Origin: Benincasa hispida
Lineage: Eukaryota > Streptophyta > Magnoliopsida > Cucurbitales > Cucurbitaceae
Length of the DNA stretch: 64,000 bases
Direction of reading: 5' to 3'
NCBI RefSeq assembly: GCF_009727055.1
Contig: NC_052349.1
Location: 94,024,146 to 94,088,145 of the forward strand
Shown: positions 55,888-64,000 of the stretch, in pieces
Layout of the letters: each line of letters opens with the position of its first letter
Position numbering within the stretch: position 1 is the stretch's first letter
Program-made: the position numbers and the translations under genes
The notes under the pieces: model-generated
The model's input: the letters and a program-made list of their open reading frames with translations, nothing else
Told to the model about the DNA's origin: nothing
The model's database searches: none

Positions 55888-58800
55888 ATAGCTTACTTGA
55901 AAAAATTGCTTGCTTAAAAGAGAATGAGCATGAGCTATGCATATTGATGAAATGAATATCTCTTGTGACAAGCATGCTTTTGATTGTGATGAGAAAAATG
56001 CCTTGCTTGACAAAGTTAAATTTCTTGAGCATGATAGTTGTGAAAAAGATAATTTGATTAAATTACTCAAAGAAAAGGAATTTAGTGCTTTGCAAGAACT
56101 TGATAAGGCTAAAGAATCTATAAAAGGTTGACAAATAGGTGCTCAAAGATTAGACAAAGAAATTGAAGTAGGCAGCTCTTTGGTGATAAAAGAGGTTTAG
56201 GCTATATTGATGAAAGTTCTACTCCTTCAAGTTCTAAAACTATCTTGTTAAAGCATCTCATAATAGCCTAAGCTAAATATGCCTAAAGTTGTGTCTAAGC
56301 ATGTTAAATCTAACTTTGTGCCTATATGTCATTATTGCGGTGTTGAAGGCATATTAGACCTAAGTGTTTTAAATTGAAATATGCTCATACTACTTCTCCA
56401 AGAAGAAATTGTTCTCAAAGAACAAATTTCACAATGCTCCAAGGAATAATTTCTCCAAGAAAAGTAGAGTGCATAAATTATTTGTAAGAGATAAATCTTT
56501 GTATAATGTTGTTGTTTCTCATGTGGCAAGTTTGGACATACAACTTATTCTTGTTACTTGTCTAAATCCAATGCCTTAATGTCTATGCAAAAATGAAATG
56601 GATTCCCAAGTTTGTCAATGCTAACTATCTAGACCCAAACAAGTGTGGGTACCAAAGAATCAAACTTGAACATTGTGTTTGTAGGTTTTTGAAAGACTCT
56701 AAGAAAAACAAGTGGTACTTGGATAGTGGTTGCTCGAGGCACATGACGAGAGACCCATCCAAGTTTGTCTCTCTCTCCAAAAAGGATGGAGATCTTGTAA
56801 CCCTTGGTGACAACAAGAAAGGTAAAATAATTGATAAAGGTAGTATAGGTAATGAATCTTCTATTTTAATTGAAAATGTACTTTGGGGATGGTTTGAAGC
56901 ATGATTTACTTAGTATTAGTCATTTGTGTGATAAAGGCTTTAGAGTTAATTTGATTAAAAAGAATTGCATCATTGAAAATGTTAGTGATAAAAAAATTAT
57001 ATTTGTTGAAAATAGAGATGAAAATGTTTATACTATTGATTTGAATGATTATCCTATTAATGATAAATGTTTATCGGCTTTGCATAATGATTCTTGGTTA
57101 TGGCCTAGAAGACTAGGACATGCATGTATGCACTAATTTCAAATATTTCCAGAATTCTTTGGTTAGAGGTCTTCCCAAATTTAAATTTGAAAAAGACAAA
57201 GTTTGTGATGCTTGTCAAATGGGTAAGTAAATTAAGTCCTCTTTCAAATCTAAAAATGTAATCTCTACAACTAGACCCCTTCAAACTATTACACATGGAC
57301 TTATTTGGCCCTTCTAGAAATTGCTAGTTTTGGAGGGCATACTATGCCTTTGTGATAGTTGATGATTTTTCAAGATTTACTTGGGTTTTGATACTAAAAC
57401 ATAAGGATGATGCTTTGAAAGCTTTTTAGTTTTGCAAAAAGAGTTCAAAATGAAAAAGGTTTTTTTGATTTCTAAAATTAGGAGTGATCATGAAGGAGAA
57501 TTGATAACAATGCTTTTGAAACTTTTTGTGAAGAAAATGATTTTTCTCATATTTCTCCGCTCCAAGAACTCCTCAATAAAACGGTGTAGTTGAAAGAAAA
57601 ATCGTACTTTGCAAGAATTTGTAGATCAATGTTGCATGAATATGGTTTACCTACATACTTTTGGGCGGATGCTGTTAGCACTGCTTGTATGTTTTAAATA
57701 GTTTTAATTAGACCTCTTTGATAAAACTCCTTATGAACTTTGGCATAAACAAATTCCAAATATTGGGTATTTCAAAGTTTTGGTTGCAAATGTTTTATTT
57801 TGAATAACAAAGAAAAACTTGGAAAATTTGATTCTAAACGGATGTTTGGTATTTTCCTTGGCTATTCTTCTACTAGTAAAGCTTATAGAGTTTTCAATAA
57901 AAGAACTTTAGTAATTGAGGAATCTATGCATGTAGTAATTTGATGAATCTTGCAATGTTATTTCTAATGAGCCTATTTATAGTGATGTTTTAGAAGGAAA
58001 TTTGGAGATTTACTTGTTAGTGACAAAGGAAAGGAAATTGTTTCAAGTAAGCAAGAGGTGAGCTTAATCGAAAAGAACGAAGTTGGTTCTTCATCCATGC
58101 CTAAAGAGTGGAGGTATGCTCCTTCCCATCCCAAGAATTAATCTTGGTGATCCTGAACAAGTGTGAAAACTCGTTCCTCTCTTAATATGTTAATAATCTT
58201 GCTTTTATTTCTCAATTGAACCAAAAAGTTTTTAAAGATGCGAAAATGATGAATTTTGGATTTTAGCTATGCAAGAAGAATTAAATCAATTTGAAAGGAA
58301 TAAAGTTTGGAGTTAGTCCCTAGGCCCTCTCATGCTTCTATAATTGGAACTAAATGGGTCTTTAGAAATAAAATGGATGAAAATGGAAATTCATTAGAAA
58401 TAAAGCTAGACTTGTAGCTCAAAGTTATTGTCAAGAGGAAGGAATAGATTATGAAGAAACTTTTGCACCCGTTGCTAGATTAGAAGCTATTAGAATTTAC
58501 TTGCTTTTGCTTCTTATAAGAATTTCATTTTGTATCAAATGGATGTGAAAAGTGCATTTTTTAAATGATTATATCATGGAGGAAGTTTATGTAGAACAAC
58601 CTCTGGGGTTTGAAAGTTTTGATTTTCCTAATCATGTCTATAAGTTTGAAAAAGACTCTTTATGGCTTAAAACAAGCTCCAAGAGCTTGGTATGATAGAC
58701 TTAGTAATTTCTTGCTGGGGAATGGATTTAAAATGGTAAAATTGATACTACTCTTTTTATTAAGACTCATAAAAATGATATGCTTTTAGTACAAATATAT

Positions 58801-59757
58801 TGTGGATGATATTATGTTTGGTTCTACTAATCCATCTTTGTGTTGAAAAAATTTCTAAGTGTATGCATAGTGAATTTGAGATGAGTTAGATGGGAGAACA
58901 TTAGCTTCTTCCTTGGACTCCAAATCAAACAACTTAAGGATGATATTTTCATAAGTCAAGAAAATTACACAAGGGATTTGCCTCAAAAGGTTCAAATTCA
59001 ATGAAGGTAAAATTGCAAAAACTCCTATAGAGCATATCCACTAAGCTTGACAAGGATGAAAAAGGTAAGTGTATGGATATAAAAACTTATAGAGGTATGA
59101 TTGGATCTTTACTTTATTTACCGTTTAGTAGACCCAATATTATGTTTAGTGTATGTCTTTGTGCTAGATTTCAATCTTGTCCTAAGGAATCACATTTACA
59201 TGCCGTTAAAGAATTTTTTTAAATTTTCTTAATACTATTGTATTTAGGCTTATGGTATCCTAAAAAATATTGAATTTAATTTGGTAGGTATATTCTGATG
59301 TGGATTTTGCGGGGTAGTTTACTTGACCATAAGAGTACTAGTGGGACTTGTCAATTTCTTGGTAGTTCCTTAGTTTCTTGGTTTAGCAAAAAGCAAAATT
59401 CGGTTGCCTTATCCACTACCGAAGCGGAATATATTGCAGTTGCTAGTTGTTGTGCTCAAATTCTTTGGATGAAACAAACTCTTTGTGATTTCGGATTAAA
59501 GTTTGATAAAGTGCCTATATTTTGTGATAATACTAGTTCTATTAATTTGACTAAAAATCCTATACATCATTCTAGGACTAAGCATATTGATATTAGGCAT
59601 CATCTTATTAGAGAGCATGTGCAAAATGATAATATTACTCTTGAATTTGTAGGCTCTAATAATCAATTAGCGGATATTTTTACCAAGCCTTTGAATGAAG
59701 AAAACTTTTGCAAAAATAGGCTTGAGCTCGGTATTATTCGTCGTGATGCCTTTTGAT
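55888..59757 (+). pseudogene. SIRE-like pol: protease, integrase, reverse transcriptase, RNase H
   Basis: Protease KWYLDSGCSRHMTRDPSKF near 56705-56770; LVTLGDNKKGKIIDKGSIG; LSISHLCDKGFRVNL; GAG-pre-integrase WPRRLGHA near 57100; CDACQMGK-type zinc region near 57205; integrase AFVIVDDFSRFTWVLIL near 57345-57400, then a decayed TPQQNGVVERK-type stretch near 57570-57605. RT has [55 protein letters not shown] and catalytic YIVDDIMFGST near 58797-58830. RNase H at 59298-59756 is open: SWFSKKQNSVALSTTEAEYI, KQTLCDFGLKFDKVPIFCDN, TSSINLTKNPIHHSRTKHID, ADIFTKPLNEENF. Frequent single-base losses break the rest. Confidence 0.9.
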
Positions 59758-59809
59758 TTTATACTTTTACTTGTTAAATCTTTTAGAAGGCATTTTGATA
59801 GGGGGAGAT

Positions 59810-60782
59810 ATGGAAAGCATGTGTTAATATTCTTATGGTATTCTCAATACCTCCATATTCAGATGAGTATGTCGTGTTGTTTAGATCACTGGTCACATGA
59901 TTGGAGGCTCCACTGTCCATGTACCATCCAAGATCAACAACTGACTCAGGGGTGGCCATAAATGGATTGTTTGTTTGGGCTGCCATTAGAGCTTGGTTAA
60001 TTAGTTGGTGTTGGCAATCGTACATCTGCCTTGGAGCTTGATTTCGACTGTTCTGTAATCCATTTTGATTAGGAGGAAAGCCTCGGTTTAGTAGCTTATA
60101 GCAGGTGAGGGTAGTATGGCCTTGTTTGAAGCATACTTGATAGGTAGGTCTGTTGTTATTGGCACCATTCCAGCGACCCCTGCCTCGACCACGTTTGTTT
60201 CCTCTTTGTCCATTGTTCTGAAAGGGAGGATGAGTATTGGTATTGTTCTGCTATTTGTTTCCACTAGAATTCGTACTGTAGTTGTGACTTGTAGTGAGGT
60301 TGATAGAGGAGGAGGCACTTCCAAGGGAGGTCGACTTACTAGTGTTCTGCAACTCGAGGCATTTTTCGAAGCTTAACAACTTCGAGTGTAGATCTGACCA
60401 TTTTGTATCTGTTCTTCCTTAGATAATTGCCACAATGGGGTTATATTCTTTATCCATCCCTATCAACACTTGTGACACCAGTGATCGAAGTGAAACAGGA
60501 TTTCCGACAAGTTCTAAGTTATCAGCGTGGTTTTTCATTATTCGAAGATAATCACACATTTTCATTGAGCCCTTACGAGTGGTTTGAAATACTTGGTGGA
60601 GATAGCCTTCCTTAGCTCGGGATTGAATTCCAAAGAGCTAGGTTCTTCCAGAGAAGAAAGTTGTCGTAATCTAGCTTGATTATTGTGATCTGGTTCAGGA
60701 GCTGGTTCAACGATAGATGGCTATAGGTAGGATTGGTGAAGGAGCTACTGCCGTGAGAGGAATTTGAAGAGGCGTTGGCCAT
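59810..60782 (-). pseudogene. Ale-like copia gag and protease
   Basis: Minus strand from ATG at 60782: MANASSNSSHGSSSFTNPTY, LLNQITIIKLDYDNFLLWK, then (frameshift) MKMCDYLRIMKNHADNLEL, VLIGMDKEYNPIVAII, SDLHSKLLSFEKCLELQN, a Gly/Arg-rich stretch GNKRGRGRGRWNG, zinc knuckle YQVCFKQGHTTLTCY (first Cys changed to Tyr), and protease VVDLGWYMDSGASNHVTSDL near 59880-59940. The start codon follows the PBS (60783-60795, TGGTATCAGAGCC) directly. The frame stops being recognisable at the SIRE junction, so the protease end, GAG-pre-integrase and integrase core are absent. Confidence 0.9.
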
Positions 60783-60795
60783 GGCTCTGATACCA
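60783..60795 (-). other. Primer binding site of the Ale-like copia
   Basis: The minus strand reads TGGTATCAGAGCC, initiator tRNA-Met type, between the 5' LTR end and the gag ATG. Confidence 0.88.
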
Positions 60796-61097
60796 AGTCA
60801 GAATACACAGCCTACTCTGTACTCCTAACGTAGGGAGGAATAGGCTGAAAAGCTGAGAAAGGAATTACTCTTTTTGTATATTTCCAGTGTGTATTTTTAC
60901 AGGTATGCATGTGTATATTTATACAAGAATATGAAGAGCCTTTAGGCTGTACAATAGGACAAAAGAATGATTGGACCACACATATTATAGTTGTATTTTA
61001 TAACGGTTTAGACAGAGGAGAAATGTTGGGCTGAAGATTTGTTGAGGCAATTTGTTTCTTTTCATTTGTAGGTGGGCAGTGACCATTTTCCTTCACA
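60796..61097 (-). repeat. 5' LTR of the Ale-like copia
   Basis: 302 bp matching 44524-44779. In its own orientation it starts TGTGAAGGAAAATGG and ends GTATTCTGACT, and is followed by the PBS. Short LTRs are usual for Ale/Retrofit elements. Confidence 0.9.
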
Positions 61098-61102
61098 TAT
61101 TG

Positions 61103-61398
61103 GACAATACATATGGAGAGAGAGATTGACTACTACTCTATCCACTTTTACAAGCCCCTTAAAGAGCTCTTATATGTTTACCAACTTTCCAACTCTTCGT
61201 TTTCCAATGTGGGACAAAGAGAATGTCTGTGAAGACTTGTTATGGGCCATAGATCCAAGTAGAGATGTTTACGAAGTGGGGTAGGATAAGGGATGACTTT
61301 TTCATCCCTGTTCTTGCTCTCCATTGTTACTAGGTATAGTGTATGTCATAGTTTATTGTATTTGTAGAATCTCACTAGCTTTAGGCTAAGTGGGAGAT
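61103..61398 (+). other. Non-coding stretch ending in a copia polypurine tract
   Basis: No gene seen. The right end (CTAGCTTTAGGCTAAGTGGGAGAT) repeats the 3' untranslated end and PPT found at 18600-18645, so it is a remnant of the same copia type. It also has a TTTCCAATGTGGGACAAAG motif, common in plant repeats (from memory). Confidence 0.55.
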
Positions 61399-61537
61399 TG
61401 TTAGATTTTATGCCCTAATCTCGTGATTTGTAAATAAATAAATAATTTATTGATTGTTAATAAAATAATTTGTTATTTTATTTTGTATTTTAAATTTGCA
61501 TAACCAAATCCAATAAAGCAAAATCCAAGATTATTTA
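61399..61537 (+). repeat. Truncated LTR start (TGTTAGATTTTATGCCC)
   Basis: First ~139 bp of an A/E-type LTR after a PPT, cut off by a second LTR start at 61538. Confidence 0.7.
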
Positions 61538-61980
61538 TGTTAGGGTTGATGCCATAAATCTTATGGTTTCGTAGTTTGTAAATTATTTTCACAATGAATT
61601 ATTTATTTAATAAAATAAAGTGTTATTTTATATGACATTTAGTCTGCATTAACTCAAAGCCAATAAACTAAGATCCTGTGTTATTTAGTATAACTTAATC
61701 ATATATGTGGTGATATACAAGTGGATCATGTTTAAATAATAACCTGAATGGTCTGTAGTATATGGATAAGGTTAGGTACCTTATCTTCACTTTGTAATTG
61801 TTACAATTGTTGTAAAGTGTTACAAATGATATGATCCTGATCGTTCATGTAGAGACATGTAAGTGGAGGTATTCTGTACAAAGAATTTGTATAAGACCGA
61901 TCCACAAAATTATTAGTCTTTCTTTATAACACCGTTACCTGAAGAAACTTACATGTCACTAGGATGACCATAGTTGGCAT
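61538..61980 (+). repeat. Second truncated LTR (E-type)
   Basis: Starts TGTTAGGGTTGATGCCA, parallels the first ~440 bp of LTR-E (AAGTGGATCATG, GGTCTGTAGTATATGGATAA), and is cut off by a third LTR start at 61981. Confidence 0.72.
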
Positions 61981-63590
61981 TGTTAGGGTTGATTCCCTAA
62001 ATCTGATTCTATAGTTTGTAATTATAATGTATAAACAATTCATTTATTTAATAAAATATGAGATGTTTTATTTGACATCTAGTAGCATTAAACCCACAAA
62101 CCAATAAACTAACATCCAAAGTCCTCATCTATAGCTTAAACATGTATGTAAAGACATACAGGTGGATCATGTTTAAGTGATAATTGTCTGTAGTCAATGG
62201 ATAAGGCTGAATATCTTATCTTGGTGACACTATGAATATGACTCGTTTTGTAGGTGTTACAATTGTTGTAAAGTGCGACAAATGACCTGATCCTGATCAT
62301 TCATATGGAGACATGTGAGTAGGGGTATTCTATACAAAGGAGTTTGTATAAGACCAAACCATGAAATGACTAGTCTCATTATATAACATCGTTCATAATA
62401 GAGACTTGCATTTCACCATGATGACCATAGATCACATGACCTGAATCTTGAGTGAGTTGTGAATTTTTGCCTATGAAGGCGGTCCTTTGATTTGTATGGG
62501 TGAGAGTGACAAGATCGCCGACTCAATAAACCTACCATTTTAAGCATTCGTCTAATTGGGGAGCTGAGAACATAGCTACACAAGACAGAATTCACTTCTT
62601 CCTCAACGTCAGGGTAAGTAGATAAATTATTCCCTTAAGAGCTGATTCTGAGGCTTGAACAATGTGACGCCACACTCTGTTCTGGCCCGGGAGGGATTTG
62701 GTCATAGTTGAACTACTTTTTATTTATTATAGGGATCAGTGGTACTTAAAGAGTTAGAAAAGTAACTATATGGGCAAAACGGTAATTTTAACCCAATTGT
62801 ACTTACAAGCAATTTGCGAAAAGTCATCGCACTGTTGATTGGTTATATACAATGGACACAGAAATATATCTGTAGTGCAAAGAGTTTTAGTGGAGTACCC
62901 GACAGTTAATGGATGTTGAATAATTTAATTAAAGTAGATTAATTAATTATTCAAGTATCATTGGAGCTTCAATCTACAGGTTCATAAGGTATATTATGTA
63001 GCTCAACAGGGATTTAATGAGAATCAATTTCGGATTAATTTGAATTGTTCAAATTAATTGAGGAAATTAATTATATGTGATATAATTAATTTAACTTAAT
63101 TATATATGATATAATGAATATAATGTATTTGATATATTATAATATAAATTTTATTTAAGAGGAAATAAATATTTGAATGTGATTCAAATATTAATTATGT
63201 GAATTGGATGCATATAATTAATTTTAATATAAATGAGATTTATATTAAATACCATGCATTAATAAGAGAATGAAAACTATAGGTTAATATATATTATATG
63301 ATAAGGTAGTTATCATATAAATATATATTAAATGGTTTATTAAAATTTTTTTTTTTTTTGAAAAGGTTTTTGGGAGGGAGTTTCTCCCATTTTTTCTCTC
63401 TATTCGCCCATGTGTGGGAAAGTGCATAGTAGTTTTTTATATTCTCTCTTCTTGAGGTTTTACAGGGATTGCTCTCTTTGTAATTTTGTTTTTTTTACCA
63501 AGGGGAACCCACAGACCTCTCTTCTCCTCTCAAACTTTCCCTTTCTCTCCCAAATTCACAGAGCCTACACAACTTCCCCTATTCATCTTG
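61981..63590 (+). mobile_element. Third, longest LTR of the staggered series (E/G-type)
   Basis: Starts TGTTAGGGTTGATTCCC and runs through the standard LTR-E landmarks (AGACATGTGAGTAGGGG, GCCCGGGAGGGATTTGG, ACAGAAATATATCTGTAG, AT-rich centre) to a GGGAGGGAGTTTCTCCC stretch like LTR-G at 40885. The 3' end is not clear; at about 63590 it gives way to the reverse internal domain. No CGATCG array is present in this copy. The minus frame 62413-62595 is not coding. Confidence 0.7.
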
Positions 63591-64000
63591 CTATGGACCC
63601 ATGTAAACACTTTCCAAATGGAGGTCACTTCCAGGGTGACACAAAGCTTAGCATGAATCTCACAGTGTGAATTCTTAGGAACGTGAGAGCTACGACAACA
63701 TATTGTATATGTTATTAATCTCCCACTGAAGTATTCTATTTGTTTTGGGTAAACATTTACTTAGGTATAATTCAGCTAATAAACAAACTAAGTCTAGGTG
63801 ATTGTCCAAATATAACATTTATATTTAGATTTTATCCTACGATGTCTAAGTGATAAAACCATTTTATTACCTCACATTGCTCAAGCATGCTCATAAAATC
63901 GGTTAACAAAGCTCAACATTTCAGCCATAATCCCCAAGTAGCCAGTGTTATGTAAACCATCAACTTAAGTACCTCTAGCCTTAGACAAGATTATAGACCG
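63591..64000 (-). repeat. Conserved non-coding internal domain (reverse), continues past the window
   Basis: Contains the box CCAAATGGAGGTCACTTCCAG at about 63617 (first 20 bases quoted as CCAAATGGAGGTCACTTCCA), with GTGACAC and AATCTCACAGTGTGAA. Blocks AACCATTTTATTACCTCAC, CTCATAAAATCGGTTA and CATCAACTTAAGTACCTC are the reverse complement of 49330-49460. Links this edge to the LTR-A element's internal domain. Confidence 0.72.

Larger units (their letters stand above)
52629..59809 (+). mobile_element. SIRE-like Ty1/copia element lacking its 3' LTR
   Basis: 5' LTR, PBS, gag, protease, integrase, RT, RNase H and polypurine tract (GATAGGGGGAGA, 59798-59809) in order. Directly after the PPT the sequence changes to the minus-strand gag of the Ale-like host instead of an LTR start. 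The 3' LTR and the host integrase core are therefore both missing at one junction. Contains a 787-bp run of n. No env-like frame lies between RNase H and the PPT. Confidence 0.88.
44524..61097 (-). mobile_element. Ale/Retrofit-like Ty1/copia element, enlarged by nested insertions
   Basis: Minus-strand element bounded by short LTRs (44524-44779 and 60796-61097) and by identical TATTG at 44519-44523 and 61098-61102. Order on the minus strand: 5' LTR, PBS, gag, protease, (missing integrase core), RT, RNase H, PPT, 3' LTR. Two later elements lie inside it: the LTR-A element 45598-51122 and the SIRE-like element 52629-59809. Without them about 3.9 kb of the original remains, short for an Ale element (about 4.5-5 kb) because the integrase region is lost. 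Confidence 0.9.

Noticed and set aside
54968..56070. Frames of over 300 codons across the gap
   Set aside because: Almost all residues are undetermined because they cross the run of n.
59757..59809. Env-like third frame, as in some SIRE elements
   Set aside because: Only about 50 bp separate the RNase H stop from the polypurine tract; there is no room for one.
1..64000. Endogenous pararetrovirus sequence
   Set aside because: All RT domains seen have copia order and motifs (integrase before RT), or are gypsy gag-protease with LTR and PBS. No movement-protein or coat motifs were recognised.

Overview
Eukaryotic, almost certainly dicot-plant, heterochromatin-like DNA. It is AT-rich, has no bacterial gene organisation, and is built from nested, decayed LTR retrotransposons. 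The copia polyproteins resemble those I recall from cucurbit genomes; this placement is from memory and only moderate. I found no intact host protein gene. The one convincing host gene is a U5 spliceosomal snRNA gene near 44.0 kb, with a plant-type upstream sequence element, TATA box, loop I and Sm site.

Layout. 1-8.8 kb: a minus-strand Ty1/copia pol (6944-5007, continuing 1567-1265) is split by a solo LTR-B, itself split by a solo LTR-C. It is capped on the left by a rearranged LTR-A and on the right by a second LTR-C. 8.8-14.9 kb: a non-coding internal domain, an inverted pair of LTR-D copies, then a minus-oriented LTR-E with adjoining internal sequence. 14.9-28.2 kb: a plus-strand copia pol of the same family (split by another LTR-B), its polypurine tract and 3' LTR-E. 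This is followed by a thicket of LTR-E copies in both orientations, including a solo LTR with a perfect 5-bp target duplication. 28.2-33.1 kb: a minus-strand Ty3/gypsy (Athila/Tat-like) gag-protease with PBS and 5' LTR. Part is present twice, with a single n at the join. 33.1-44.5 kb: fold-back (MITE-like) elements, further LTRs, a decayed copia integrase/RT, the U5 gene and non-coding DNA. 44.5-61.1 kb: one Ale/Retrofit-like copia element on the minus strand with a perfect TATTG duplication. It is enlarged to 16.6 kb by a non-coding LTR-A element (CAGAAG duplication) and by a plus-strand SIRE-like copia element containing a 787-bp assembly gap. 61.1-64 kb: staggered LTR copies and another fragment of the non-coding internal domain.

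Names LTR-A, B, C, D, E and G are local labels. A, E and G are copia-type LTRs of about 1.9-2.2 kb starting TGTTRGG. B, C and D are 1.6-2.1 kb LTRs starting TGAT and beginning with a terminal hairpin. The most novel-looking material is a set of large non-coding retroelements. They carry dense arrays of an imperfect palindrome around CGATCG and an internal domain with a repeated conserved box seen at three separated places. The shared hairpin at the 5' end of LTR-B, C, D and the gypsy LTR is also unusual. All boundaries come from reading repeats against each other by eye; percent identities and ages were not computed.
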